A stretch of 26,723 nt of DNA from an uncultured Peptococcaceae bacterium. GTDB taxonomy: Bacteria > Bacillota > Peptococcia > Peptococcales > Peptococcaceae. A model generated the notes under the pieces. That model did not search any database. It was not told the DNA's origin and saw only the letters and a program-made list of their open reading frames with translations. The first letter of the stretch is position 1. Every line of letters begins with the position of its first letter. Positions 13,727 through 22,444 of this stretch are shown in pieces. The stretch is from positions 1 to 26,723 of the forward strand of contig CALJRU010000059.1 of the NCBI GenBank assembly GCA_937976375.1. The letters run 5' to 3'. The translations under genes and the position numbers were made by a program.

Positions 13727-16700
13727 ATGAAGCCATTTGTTCATTTGCACAATCACACGGCCTACAGCCTGCTTGACGGCGCCGGCCGCATTTCTGATGA
13801 AGTAGCGCGTGCTGCGGAATTGGGGATGCCGGCACTGGCCATCACCGACCACGGCGTGATGTATGGCGCTGTGGAGTTTTATCGTGCCTGCCAAAAAGCT
13901 GGCATCAAGCCGATCATTGGCTGCGAAGTTTATGTGGCGCCGCGCACGCGCTTTGACAAAGAGAACAAACGGGATGCCTCGCCATACCACTTGATTCTGC
14001 TCGTCAAGAACGATGCTGGCTATCGCAATCTCTGCAAGCTGGTAACCTTGAGTTCGCTCGAAGGCTTCTACTACCATCCGTGTGTGGACCGTGAGCTGCT
14101 CAGCCAGCATCATGAGGGCCTCATTGCCATGAGTGCCTGCCTTGGTGGTGAGGTGCCGCGTTATCTGATGAACGATGACATGGATGGGGCAAGGGAAGCA
14201 GCCAGCTGGTATAAGGAACTTTTTGGCGACGATTACTATTTCGAACTGCAGAATCATGGCATTCCGGAGCAGGTCAAGGTCAACGACGGCCTGCATGTGC
14301 TGAGCAGGGAGCTGGGCGTGAAGCTCGTTGCCACCAATGACAACCATTACGTCCGTGCCGAAGATGCCGAAGTGCAGGATGTGATGCTCTGCATTCAGAC
14401 GGCGACCACCTTGGATGCCGATGACCGCATGCGTTTCAGCGGCCGTGAGTATTATTTCAAAAGCTACGAGGAAATGCTGCGCATGCTGCCCGATGATGCG
14501 GAAGCGCTGGATGAGACGGTGCGCGTCGCTGAAAAATGCAACTTCGATTTCACACTTGGCCATCATTTCATGCCGAACTTTGACACGCCGGATGGCATGG
14601 ACCACAAAGCCTATCTGCGCAGTCTCTGCGAAGACGGCATCCGCCGACGTTATCCTGATGCTGATACTGGTGTGTATGAGCGCTTGGATTATGAACTTGG
14701 CGTCATTGACAAAATGGGGTATAATACCTACTTTTTAATCGTTTGGGATTTTGTCAATTATGCCAAGAGCCATGGCATTTTTGTTGGGCCAGGGAGAGGT
14801 TCAGCGGCAGGCAGCATTGTCAGCTATCTGCTGGGCATCACCGACATTGATCCGCTTAAGTATCAGCTGCTCTTTGAACGTTTTCTCAATCCGGAGCGTG
14901 TCAGCATGCCGGATATTGACATTGACTTTTGCTACGAACGTCGCGGCGAAGTCATCGATTATGTGGCGGAAAAATATGGTGCCGATCATGTCACTCAGAT
15001 TATTACGTTTAACAGCATGCTGGCAAAAGGTGCGGTGCGCGATGTTGGACGTGTGATGAATGTGCCATTGTCGGTAGTCAACAAAGTCACCAAGCTCATT
15101 CCAAACGAGCTTGGCATTACCCTCGACAAAGCCATCAATGCCTCCGATGAACTGCGAGAATTGATCGACAGCGATGAAAGCATCGCCCGCATGATCCAAA
15201 TGGCAAAAAGCCTGGAAGGGCTGCCACGCAACGCTGGTGTCCATGCGGCAGGGGTGGTTATTTCAGCAGAGCCGGCCGATCACTATCTGCCCTTGCAGAA
15301 GACTAAGGAAGATGCGATCATCACCCAATATCCGAAAGACGATGTAGAATCCATCGGCCTTTTGAAAATGGATTTCCTTGGCCTGCGCACCTTGACGGTG
15401 GTCAATAAGACCATCGAGTCCATCCGCGAGCGATACGGCGTCGAGGTTGATTTTGACACCATACCAGACGATGATCCGGAGACCTATCATATGCTGTCTG
15501 TTGGTGACTCCATCGGTGTTTTCCAGCTTGAAGGCACAGGCCTGCGCGCTGTGCTCAAAGAGCTGCAGCCTAACAACCTGGAAGACATCATCGCTTTGGT
15601 GGCACTGTATCGTCCAGGTCCGCTCGGCAGCGGCATGGTGGAAGATTTCATCGCGCGCAAACACGGCGAGCAGGCAATCACCTATCTTGATCCAAAGCTG
15701 GAGCCGATTCTCAATACCACTTACGGCGTCATTCTCTACCAGGAACAAGTCATGCAGATCGCTTCGGCGCTTTCCGGTTTTACACTCGGCGAAGCAGATA
15801 TGCTGCGCCGTGCCATGGGTAAGAAAAAGCCGGAGATCATCGCTGGCTACAAGACGCAGTTCATTGAAGGTGCCCAGAAAGGCGGCACCTCTGCGGAAAC
15901 CGCTCAGAAGATTTTCGAGCTCATCGAATACTTCGCTGGCTACGGTTTCAATAAGAGTCACAGCGCGGCGTACGGGCTGCTCGCTTTCCAGACAGGCTGG
16001 CTTAAGTGCCATTATCCAAAGGAATTTATGGCAGAAACGCTGAATTCCTTCATTGACCGCCTCGATAAAGTGACGTTCTACATCAACGAGTGCAGACGCC
16101 TCGGTATTCCTGTGCTGCCGCCTGACATCAACGCCAGCGGCGTGAACTTCACCGCCACCGATGAAGGCATCCGCTTTGGCATGAGCGCCATCAAAGGCGT
16201 CGGCCAGCACCCTGTTGATCTCATCTGTGAAGCACGTGCCGAAGCGCCGTTCACTTCTTTTCAGGATTTCTGCACCCGTGCCGAAATCGGCGGCACCCTC
16301 AATAAGCGCGTCATCGAAGCGCTCATCAAATGCGGCGCCTTCGATTCTTTGGGCCAAGGCACGCGCGGTCTGCTGGCCGTTCTCGATGATTGTGTCGCGC
16401 AGGCACAGCAGCTGCAAAAGAGCCGCAACTCCAATCAGATGTCTTTGTTTGATTTTGTGGATGCGCCGGCGCTCAATGAAGTCACCGTTGAAATTCCTGT
16501 TAATGAAGAATTTGACAAAAACGAGCGCCTGCGCTATGAAAAGGAACTCCTCGGTATCTATGTCAGCGGGCATCCATTGGACAGTGTGGAGGACCAAATC
16601 AAGCGCATCGCCAACTGCAGCATTGGCGAAATCAGCGAACAGCTCGATAATGTCACCGTCACCTTATGCGGCATTCTTACCGGCATTCGCATGCAGACCA

Positions 16701-17161
16701 CCAAAAAAGGCGACCTCATGGCGTATGCCACGCTCAGTGACCGCGAAGGCGATATTGACCTGCTGATCTTTCCGCGCACGCTGCCGCAGGTGCGCAGCCA
16801 GCTGGAAGAAAACAACATTTGTAAAGTCGTCGGCCGCGTCAGCATTCAGGACGACGAGAAGAAAATCTTCGCTGAAGCCATCGAACCGCTGCGGCTCAAC
16901 GCTGTCGATCCTGCCAAGGCGCCGGTGCGCGTATTCGTTAAGATCGATACAGCGCTGCCGTACAGCGAAGACAATGTGCTGCAATTCCTGTCGCGGGAAC
17001 CACGCGGCGACGTTCCGGTGTTCTTCTATTACATGAACGATCACCGTGTCGTGCTGCTCAATGAGATTTATTGGGTCAATGACGATCCGGCGCTGTGGTC
17101 ACGCTTGCGCGACGGTTATGGCAGCGCCAACATCAACATCAAATACAGCCAGCAGCAGTAG
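13727..17161 (+). CDS. dnaE: DNA polymerase III subunit alpha (DnaE type)
   Basis: This C-family replicative polymerase has 1144 residues. The N-terminal PHP domain (1-280) starts with HLHNHTAYSLLDGAGRI and retains its His/Asp residues. The palm contains the catalytic PDIDIDF motif with D396, D398 and D400, preceded by a GPGRGSAAGS loop. Fingers and the helix-hairpin-helix region follow, and an OB fold starts near residue 975 (VTLCGILTGIRMQTTKKGD). The full length and intact motifs indicate a functional enzyme. In Firmicutes DnaE usually cooperates with PolC in lagging-strand synthesis or, where PolC is absent, serves as the main replicase; the window does not tell which. The ribosome site AGGGGAA lies 5 bp before the ATG. 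Confidence 0.97.
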   Translation: MKPFVHLHNHTAYSLLDGAGRISDEVARAAELGMPALAITDHGVMYGAVEFYRACQKAGIKPIIGCEVYVAPRTRFDKENKRDASPYHLILLVKNDAGYRNLCKLVTLSSLEGFYYHPCVDRELLSQHHEGLIAMSACLGGEVPRYLMNDDMDGAREAASWYKELFGDDYYFELQNHGIPEQVKVNDGLHVLSRELGVKLVATNDNHYVRAEDAEVQDVMLCIQTATTLDADDRMRFSGREYYFKSYEEMLRMLPDDAEALDETVRVAEKCNFDFTLGHHFMPNFDTPDGMDHKAYLRSLCEDGIRRRYPDADTGVYERLDYELGVIDKMGYNTYFLIVWDFVNYAKSHGIFVGPGRGSAAGSIVSYLLGITDIDPLKYQLLFERFLNPERVSMPDIDIDFCYERRGEVIDYVAEKYGADHVTQIITFNSMLAKGAVRDVGRVMNVPLSVVNKVTKLIPNELGITLDKAINASDELRELIDSDESIARMIQMAKSLEGLPRNAGVHAAGVVISAEPADHYLPLQKTKEDAIITQYPKDDVESIGLLKMDFLGLRTLTVVNKTIESIRERYGVEVDFDTIPDDDPETYHMLSVGDSIGVFQLEGTGLRAVLKELQPNNLEDIIALVALYRPGPLGSGMVEDFIARKHGEQAITYLDPKLEPILNTTYGVILYQEQVMQIASALSGFTLGEADMLRRAMGKKKPEIIAGYKTQFIEGAQKGGTSAETAQKIFELIEYFAGYGFNKSHSAAYGLLAFQTGWLKCHYPKEFMAETLNSFIDRLDKVTFYINECRRLGIPVLPPDINASGVNFTATDEGIRFGMSAIKGVGQHPVDLICEARAEAPFTSFQDFCTRAEIGGTLNKRVIEALIKCGAFDSLGQGTRGLLAVLDDCVAQAQQLQKSRNSNQMSLFDFVDAPALNEVTVEIPVNEEFDKNERLRYEKELLGIYVSGHPLDSVEDQIKRIANCSIGEISEQLDNVTVTLCGILTGIRMQTTKKGDLMAYATLSDREGDIDLLIFPRTLPQVRSQLEENNICKVVGRVSIQDDEKKIFAEAIEPLRLNAVDPAKAPVRVFVKIDTALPYSEDNVLQFLSREPRGDVPVFFYYMNDHRVVLLNEIYWVNDDPALWSRLRDGYGSANINIKYSQQQ

Positions 17162-17175
17162 GCTGTCATAAAAAA

Positions 17176-17230
17176 GCTGCCTGCCAATGGCAGACAGCCG
17201 ATATTTTGCACAATGGTGCAATCAATTTTT
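17176..17230 (+). terminator. Tandem hairpins after dnaE
   Basis: The first is a 10-bp stem with one mismatch (GCTGCCTGCC at 17176-17185 and GGCAGACAGC after a 3-nt loop). The second is TTGCAC-AATG-GTGCAA (17206-17221) followed by TCAATTTTT. The T run after the second suggests termination there. The TTGCAC could also act as a -35 box for coaD, with a poor TTTAAA-like -10. Confidence 0.6.
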
Positions 17231-17253
17231 AAAAGAAAATAAGAGGAAAAACC

Positions 17254-17727
17254 ATGAAAATTGCAGTTTACTCAGGAACTTTCGACCCCATCACCAACGG
17301 CCACATGTCCATCATCAAACGCGCCATCGGCCTGTTTGACAAAGTTTACATTGCAGTGGCCGAGGAGACTTATAAGAACACGTTGTTTGACGTAGAGGAG
17401 CGCGTGGCACTTGTCAAAGAAAGTGTGGCGGATCTGGAAAATGTTGAGGCAGAAAAATTCACCGGTCTTCTGGTGGATTATGCACAATCCCGCGGCGCCG
17501 TTGCCATTGTGCGCGGTTTGCGTGTGATTTCTGACTTTGAATATGAAATGCAGATGGCATCGTTCAACCGACACTTGAATCCTCATATTGAGACCGTGTT
17601 TTTTACCGCCGATGGTGAATTCTCCATGGTCAGTTCCAGTATGATTCGCAACATCGCCAGCCTTCACGGCGATATTCAGGATTTTGTGCCAGCGCCTGTC
17701 TATGAAGCGTTGCGTAAAAAGTATTGA
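17254..17727 (+). CDS. coaD: Phosphopantetheine adenylyltransferase
   Basis: This 157-residue nucleotidyltransferase transfers AMP to 4'-phosphopantetheine, the penultimate step of coenzyme A synthesis. It contains the GTFDP start with the T14-x-G-H17 nucleotide-binding motif, the RGLRVISDFEYEMQMA segment that binds pantetheine, and the SSSMIR motif at 127-132 (the ISSS-x-x-K/R signature). The length is standard. AAGAGGAAAA is the ribosome site. In many Firmicutes coaD follows rsmD; here it lies 2.7 kb upstream of rsmD and is separated by an inverted HAD gene and recG. Its 3' end converges on the HAD gene with one base between the stop codons. Confidence 0.96.
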   Translation: MKIAVYSGTFDPITNGHMSIIKRAIGLFDKVYIAVAEETYKNTLFDVEERVALVKESVADLENVEAEKFTGLLVDYAQSRGAVAIVRGLRVISDFEYEMQMASFNRHLNPHIETVFFTADGEFSMVSSSMIRNIASLHGDIQDFVPAPVYEALRKKY

Positions 17728-17728
17728 G

Positions 17729-18373
17729 TCAGCGGTGTTTTGCCAGCGGCAGCAAATCCGACAAATGAGAAATCATGTAAGTGGGTTGTGTTGCCAGAAG
17801 GCTGTCCAGATCCACTGCTGTGAAACGAACGCCCGCGGTATCCACGTGGGCGTTTTTGCCACATAGAATATCGTTGGGGCTGTCCCCAATCATCAGGCAC
17901 TCACTGGCATCCACACCAAGGGCATCGATGGTGTAGAGAATGGGTGCCGGGTCTGGTTTGTGTGCGGTGGTTTTTTCCGGTCCCACAAGAAGATCGATAA
18001 GATCGGTGATGCCGATGTGCTTCATCTGCGCCTGAGCGTTCACTTCCTTTTTGGAGGTGACAATGGCGTTGATGCAGCCAGCATCGTGCAGAGCCTGCAG
18101 CGTTGCACGGGCACCGTCGATTTCTTTGAGCAGGCTCATGCCAATGGCATCGGAGTGCTTGCGGTAGACGCGCAGCAATTCTTCTGCATGTTCTGGATTG
18201 AGATCTTCCAGCGCCTGCGCCAGCGGAATGCCAAAGGTGGCCGTGATGGTTTTTTCTGGCAGATCGGTGCCGAGCACTTCCTGGAATGCCAGTTGGAAGC
18301 AATGGATGACATGATGGTTGCTGTCGAGCAGCGTGCCGTCAAAATCAAACAGAAAAGTGGAATATTGTTTCAT
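17729..18373 (-). CDS. HAD-superfamily phosphatase (phosphoglycolate/pyrophosphatase PpaX-like)
   Basis: This 214-residue hydrolase has all four HAD motifs. Motif I is D10-F-D12-G-T, with the nucleophile D10. Motif II is the T106-S107 of VTSKK, motif III the K139 of HKPDP, and motif IV is G-D164-S-P-N-D168. The helical cap lies between residues 15 and 85, typical of subfamily I (Gph, PpaX). Substrate specificity cannot be read from sequence; phosphoglycolate and pyrophosphate are the commonest for this group. The gene is transcribed against its neighbours. Its stop abuts that of coaD, and its start is 32 bp from that of recG, with CGGAGGT as the ribosome site. Its promoter must therefore lie inside recG or be very compact. 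Confidence 0.88.
   Translation of the reverse strand: MKQYSTFLFDFDGTLLDSNHHVIHCFQLAFQEVLGTDLPEKTITATFGIPLAQALEDLNPEHAEELLRVYRKHSDAIGMSLLKEIDGARATLQALHDAGCINAIVTSKKEVNAQAQMKHIGITDLIDLLVGPEKTTAHKPDPAPILYTIDALGVDASECLMIGDSPNDILCGKNAHVDTAGVRFTAVDLDSLLATQPTYMISHLSDLLPLAKHR
17828..17857 (+). terminator. Plus-strand terminator for coaD lying within the antisense HAD gene
   Basis: The 10-bp stem AACGCCCGCG (17828-17837) and CGTGGGCGTT (17845-17854, one G-U pair) with a 7-nt loop runs straight into TTTTT (17853-17857). It is about 100 bp past the coaD stop and is read on the plus strand. Confidence 0.7.
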
Positions 18374-18405
18374 GTAATACCTCCGAAAAGAATAGGGGTG
18401 AGTTT

Positions 18406-20430
18406 ATGGCACATTTAAGCGATGGACCAGGCACTGTGAAAGGCATTGGTCCCAAAAAACAGCGGTTATTGGAAGGGATGGGCATTCATACCCTGCGCGA
18501 CGTGCTGCAGCTGTATCCGTTTCGCTATGACGACTGGAGCCAGCTGCTGCCTGTGCGCGAATGGCGCGGCAGGGACAACGCCGTGTTTGTTGGCCGGGTG
18601 ACCCATGTGGATGTTTCCAACACCAGCCGCCGCAATGTCAAAGTGGTGAAAGCGGTGCTTGAAGGCCAGCAAGGGGAAATCGTTGCTACCTGGTTCGGCC
18701 GCTACCAAATGGAAAAATACCTCTATCCCAATGTGCGCATGTTGGTGTACGGACGTGTCAACAGCAACTACAGCATGGAGCTGTCGGTGCAGGAGCATCA
18801 GTTTATAAAAAATGAGGCTCAGCTTAAAAAATTGCTGACCGTCCATCCTGTGTATAGTTTAACAGAAGGCATCGGCAAAGTCGATATGCTTCATCTCAGC
18901 GATGCAGCCCTGACAGCGCTTCCCGAATTGGCAGAACCGCTGACGCCTGAACAGGCAGCGCGGCATGGCGTCCTTGGCTACCGCGATGCCATCCGCATGA
19001 TTCATCGTCCGGCCAGCATGGCCGAGGCTGAGCGCGCTTTTCACGACCTTGTCGTCTACGAATTCCTTGCGCTTACGCTCTGGGGTGCTCTTTCGCGCAG
19101 CCGTTCCCAAAACGGCATTGCTCACACCGAACCGCCGCAGCTGGCAGATGCTTTCGTAGCAGCGCTGCCTTACGAACTCACCGGCGCCCAACAGCGTGCC
19201 ATCGCTGCCATTCTCAAGGATATGCAGTCGCCGCAGCAAATGCACCGGCTGCTTCAGGGCGACGTCGGCAGCGGCAAAACCAATGTGGCGTTCTATGCCA
19301 TGCTCACGGCTGTTTCCAACGGCCATCAGGCAGCACTCATGGCGCCAACCGAAGTGCTTGCCCGCCAGCATTACGCCGGCGCTGCCGCTGCGTTCACGCC
19401 GCTTGGCGTCAATGTGGCGCTGCTCACCGGGCAGATGAAGAAGCGTGACAAAGAGGCCGTTCTTGCTGGCCTCGCTGATGGCAGCATTCGGTGCATCGTT
19501 GGCACCCATGCGCTCATTGAAGACCCTGTGCAGTTCCAGAGCCTCAGCGTTGTTGTCATCGACGAGCAGCACCGCTTTGGCGTGCGCCAGCGCGAAGCCC
19601 TTGAACGCAAAGGCGGCCACCCCGATTTGCTCATTACCACGGCTACGCCGATTCCACGCTCTCTGGCGCTCACCGTCTACGGCGATCTCGCCCTTACCGT
19701 CATCGATGAAATGCCGAAGAACCGCCAGAAAATCCAGACCATGTGGATCAATTCGCCGCGCCTTGCAGCCATGTATGGCTTCATCAAAGAAGAACTCACA
19801 AAAGGCCGTCAGGCGTTCATCGTCTGCCCGCTTGTCGAAGAATCCGAAAAGATCGACCTAGAAAACGCCATGTCCCTCGCTGAACAGCTGCAAAGCACCG
19901 TGTTCACCAAATGGACCGTTGGCCTGCTTCATGGCCGCATGCGCTCCGACGAAAAAGAGGCCATCATGCAGCAGTTTCGAGACGGCCTCATCAATGTCCT
20001 CGTTTCCACCACTGTTATTGAAGTCGGTGTGGACATTCCCAATGCCACCATTATGGTTATTATGAATGCGGAACGTTTCGGCTTGGCTCAGCTCCATCAG
20101 CTGCGCGGCCGTGTTGGCCGCGGCAGCGAAAAAAGCTACTGCATTCTGGTCAGCGATGCCCGCTCCGAGGACAGCCAGGCTCGGCTCAAGCTCATGGCGA
20201 CCACGTCCAGCGGGTTTGCCATCGCGGAAGAAGATCTGCGCCAGCGCGGTCCAGGTGAACTCCTTGGACTGCGGCAGCATGGTCAAGGGCTGTTTCGCCT
20301 CGCGCGCCCAGGCTTTCATCAAAAAGAGCTTGCCCTCGCTGAGGCCATTGCCAGCGATTGTGCCCGCGAGCCGCTCACCGATGGCGCCCGTGAAATGATC
20401 CAGGACATCGAACGCAAGATTATACCATAA
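18406..20430 (+). CDS. recG: ATP-dependent DNA helicase RecG
   Basis: This 674-residue superfamily 2 translocase rescues stalled replication forks by branch migration. The N-terminal wedge/OB region occupies about residues 1-240 (start GPGTVKGIGPKKQRLLEGMGI). The helicase core follows: Walker A GDVGSGKT at 285-292, DEQH box at D386-H389 followed by RFGVRQRE, the TATPIPRSLALTVYGDL motif III segment, and QLRGRVGRG motif VI. The C-terminal TRG-type region ending in RPGFHQKELALAEA is intact. Length is normal. The ATG follows GGGGTGAG. It is the first gene of a recG-rsmD-DivIVA/ATPase-like unit, with rsmD 16 bp after its stop. Confidence 0.97.
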   Translation: MAHLSDGPGTVKGIGPKKQRLLEGMGIHTLRDVLQLYPFRYDDWSQLLPVREWRGRDNAVFVGRVTHVDVSNTSRRNVKVVKAVLEGQQGEIVATWFGRYQMEKYLYPNVRMLVYGRVNSNYSMELSVQEHQFIKNEAQLKKLLTVHPVYSLTEGIGKVDMLHLSDAALTALPELAEPLTPEQAARHGVLGYRDAIRMIHRPASMAEAERAFHDLVVYEFLALTLWGALSRSRSQNGIAHTEPPQLADAFVAALPYELTGAQQRAIAAILKDMQSPQQMHRLLQGDVGSGKTNVAFYAMLTAVSNGHQAALMAPTEVLARQHYAGAAAAFTPLGVNVALLTGQMKKRDKEAVLAGLADGSIRCIVGTHALIEDPVQFQSLSVVVIDEQHRFGVRQREALERKGGHPDLLITTATPIPRSLALTVYGDLALTVIDEMPKNRQKIQTMWINSPRLAAMYGFIKEELTKGRQAFIVCPLVEESEKIDLENAMSLAEQLQSTVFTKWTVGLLHGRMRSDEKEAIMQQFRDGLINVLVSTTVIEVGVDIPNATIMVIMNAERFGLAQLHQLRGRVGRGSEKSYCILVSDARSEDSQARLKLMATTSSGFAIAEEDLRQRGPGELLGLRQHGQGLFRLARPGFHQKELALAEAIASDCAREPLTDGAREMIQDIERKIIP

Positions 20431-20446
20431 AAGGAGACCACCCCTC

Positions 20447-20995
20447 ATGAGAATCATCGCAGGAGAACGCCGGGGCGCCAAACTTGAAGCTGTCCCTGGT
20501 CTTAACACCCGGCCAACGGCCGACCGCGTCAAAGAAGGGCTTTTTAACATCATTCAAATGGACATCGACAGTGATACCATCGTCCTCGATGCCTTTGCCG
20601 GCACCGGTGCTCTCGGCCTTGAAGCCCTCAGCCGCGGCGCTCGGGAAGCCGTCTTTATCGAAGAAAATCCACAGGCCCTTGCTGTGCTGCGACAGAACAT
20701 CGCAAAATGCCGCTATGAAGACCGTGCCCGCGTTATCAGCGGTGATGCGCTCAGCATCTTGCCGCAGCTGACAGGCACCGCCTTTGACTTGATTTTTGTT
20801 GACCCACCGTATCGAAAAAATTTATATGAAGCGGTTCTTTTTTCTGTCTTGAAGTACCATTTGCTCAGCGAATATGGTATACTTGTATCGGAACACTCAA
20901 AAAGTATACCTTTTTCCTGGCAGGAAGAAGGCCTCAACCTTTATAAAACAAGATCCTACGGAGAAACGGTCCTGAATTTTTTCAGGCGCAATTGA
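20447..20995 (+). CDS. rsmD: 16S rRNA (guanine966-N2)-methyltransferase RsmD
   Basis: This 182-residue S-adenosylmethionine methyltransferase modifies G966 of 16S rRNA in the assembled small subunit. The start MRIIAGERRG and the NTRPTADRVKEGLFNI stretch are family signatures. The SAM-binding motif DAFAGTGALG is at residues 48-57, and the catalytic D119-P-P-Y122 motif is intact. AAGGAG precedes the start. The C-terminal third (about 20815-20970) is unusually AT-rich compared with its surroundings and contains a hairpin (see findings). The usual downstream coaD is missing here. Confidence 0.96.
   Translation: MRIIAGERRGAKLEAVPGLNTRPTADRVKEGLFNIIQMDIDSDTIVLDAFAGTGALGLEALSRGAREAVFIEENPQALAVLRQNIAKCRYEDRARVISGDALSILPQLTGTAFDLIFVDPPYRKNLYEAVLFSVLKYHLLSEYGILVSEHSKSIPFSWQEEGLNLYKTRSYGETVLNFFRRN
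20876..20915 (+). promoter_or_regulatory. Inverted repeat with T run and extended -10-like box inside rsmD
   Basis: GGTATACTT (20876-20884) and AAGTATACC (20902-20910) form a perfect 9-bp inverted repeat, followed by TTTTT (20911-20915). TGGTATACT at 20875-20883 also fits an extended -10. It may be an internal promoter for the next gene or an attenuating hairpin. Confidence 0.35.
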
Positions 20996-21016
20996 ACCCA
21001 GCTGGAGGTAAACGAC

Positions 21017-21520
21017 ATGGAAATATTGGATTTAATCGACAAACTGGCCTATATGGCAGAAAATGCGAAGCAGCCACTGCTCAATAAGGATCAGATCATC
21101 CTCGATGAAAACGAAGTGTATGAATTGATCGATGCGCTGCGTAACAGCATCCCAACAGCCATTCAGGATGCCCAGTGGATCAAAAAAGACGAAGAACGCA
21201 TCATTGCTGCTGCTCAGGAAGAACACGATAAAATTATTCAGGCAGCCAAAGATCACGCTGCGCTGCTTGTCAGCGAAGACGAAGTTGTTCGCCGCGCCAA
21301 TGCGGAAGCAGAAAACATTATCGCGCATGCAGAAGGCCAAGCTCATGAGATCGTTGAAGGTGCCTTCCTTTATGCCCACGATCTGATGGACAAGCTCGAA
21401 AATCAGCTGACTGTTTACTACGAAGTGGTACAGGAAGGTCGTGCCGATATCCAGAAATCCCTCGATGCCATGCAGCAGAACAAGCCAGCCGCGTCTGACA
21501 TCGACGTTCACGAAGAGTAA
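21017..21520 (+). CDS. Coiled-coil protein, DivIVA/ATP-synthase-b-like ("ATPase" of the rsmD cluster)
   Basis: This 167-residue acidic, soluble protein is mostly helical, from residue 50 to 150 (ERIIAAAQEEHDKIIQAAKDHAALLVSEDEVVRRANAEAENIIAHAEGQAHEI), with a heptad-like pattern. The pattern resembles the long helix of F-type ATP synthase subunit b and of DivIVA-like proteins, which is why homologues carry names such as ATPase or V-type subunit H-like. There is no nucleotide-binding motif, so it is not an ATPase by sequence. The first 45 residues (LIDKLAYMAENAKQPL...LDENEVYELIDALRNSIP) form a separate conserved N-domain. A scaffolding or cell-division role is possible. GGAGGT lies 7 bp before the ATG, and it is the last gene of the recG-rsmD unit. 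Confidence 0.7.
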   Translation: MEILDLIDKLAYMAENAKQPLLNKDQIILDENEVYELIDALRNSIPTAIQDAQWIKKDEERIIAAAQEEHDKIIQAAKDHAALLVSEDEVVRRANAEAENIIAHAEGQAHEIVEGAFLYAHDLMDKLENQLTVYYEVVQEGRADIQKSLDAMQQNKPAASDIDVHEE

Positions 21521-21567
21521 GCGGACGCGCTGCGCCGCGCTTCTCCGAGGTTTGACCACACCATCAC

Positions 21568-21594
21568 GCTCTCGCTCTTGCGGGAGCTTTTTTT
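21568..21594 (+). terminator. Intrinsic terminator of the recG-rsmD unit
   Basis: The 8-bp stem GCTCTCGC (21568-21575) and GCGGGAGC (21580-21587, one G-U) with a TCTT loop runs into seven T. Confidence 0.9.
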
Positions 21595-21628
21595 GTTGGC
21601 GCTGTTTGGCACAGTCATTGATATCAAG

Positions 21629-21667
21629 AAAAAAACAGACCATCTGCACAGATGGTCTGTTTTGTGT
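21629..21667. terminator. Bidirectional intrinsic terminator
   Basis: The perfect 12-bp stem ACAGACCATCTG (21635-21646) and its complement (21649-21660), with only CA between the arms, is flanked by A run and T run. It can terminate both the plus-strand recG unit and the minus-strand DUF1275 gene. Confidence 0.9.
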
Positions 21668-21668
21668 T

Positions 21669-22379
21669 TTAGAGAAGAGTGTCATCCTGCTCGATTTCCA
21701 TTCTGATGAACATGAGCGAAAAGCTGATAAAGAGCAGGAAGCAGGAAACCCAAATCGTGTGCATGGTGAGCTTTGGCAAAAGCAGCGCACCGAGTACAGC
21801 GCCCAGGGTGAAGAAAAGGATGATGCCCCAATAATAGGCGGCTTTGTGCAAGGTATCGGTGCTGCGATTTTGGTGATATTTCACGAGGGCTTCCATGCCA
21901 CTGCGAATGTTGCCGATGCACATGGTGCTCGCAAAGGAACAGCCGTGGACCTTGCGAAACGTCTGCACCTGCATGGCGCAGGCGAAAGAAACCATGGCGT
22001 TGGCGATCAGGTTCCACGCGTTTGGCACCAAGCCGACTGCCAGGAGAATGACAATCTCCAGCACCAGCACCATCTGCCGCCAATGCAGACGCTGCGCCTG
22101 CTGATACGCTTCACGGATCATCTCGGCGACTGCGACGCCAAGCGCAAAAAACAACAGCGGCACGGCATAATGCAGCGCTGCGAACCAGTGACGTTCGTAA
22201 AGTGTCTGCCCAAGCAGCACGAGGTTGCCTGTCTGGGCATTGGCGAATACCTGACCGCGGGAAATGTACGTGTAAGCATCCTGTAAGCCGCCCGACAATG
22301 AAAGGAAACTGGCGGTGATAAACGACTCAGACATTTGCCCTGTAGGGCCTTGAAGAAATTGTTTCAAATGGAAAGCCAT
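21669..22379 (-). CDS. DUF1275 (YoaK-like) multipass membrane protein
   Basis: The product has 236 residues from ATG at 22379, which follows AGAAGGTG. An in-frame ATG at 22409 without such a site is the alternative (246 residues), and a TTG further upstream falls inside the promoter. It has about six membrane segments: SFITASFLSLSGGLQDAYTY, AVPLLFFALGVAVAEMI, MVLVLEIVILLAVGLVP, NLIANAMVSFACAMQ, WGIILFFTLGAVLGALLL and TIWVSCFLLFISFSLMFI. The GGLQDAYTYI and NAQTGNLV motifs are characteristic of the DUF1275 (YoaK) family, whose substrate is unknown, although a transporter role is suspected. The gene diverges from the ABC transporter and ends at a bidirectional terminator. Confidence 0.85.
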   Translation of the reverse strand: MAFHLKQFLQGPTGQMSESFITASFLSLSGGLQDAYTYISRGQVFANAQTGNLVLLGQTLYERHWFAALHYAVPLLFFALGVAVAEMIREAYQQAQRLHWRQMVLVLEIVILLAVGLVPNAWNLIANAMVSFACAMQVQTFRKVHGCSFASTMCIGNIRSGMEALVKYHQNRSTDTLHKAAYYWGIILFFTLGAVLGALLLPKLTMHTIWVSCFLLFISFSLMFIRMEIEQDDTLL

Positions 22380-22444
22380 TTGTCTTGCACCTTCTTTGTA
22401 CGGATTCATCGTGCCGCCGTCTGAAAAAGCGACACCGGTTATAT

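Noticed and set aside
14697..14725. Promoter-like TTGGCG, 17 bp, TATAAT inside dnaE
   Set aside because: Matches sigma-A spacing, but it lies mid-gene with no downstream gene needing it, and one such match in a 3.4-kb gene is expected by chance.
15263..16597. A 444-residue minus-strand frame opposite dnaE
   Set aside because: Mirror of the dnaE reading frame; the dnaE motifs are intact and the antisense product has no recognisable features.
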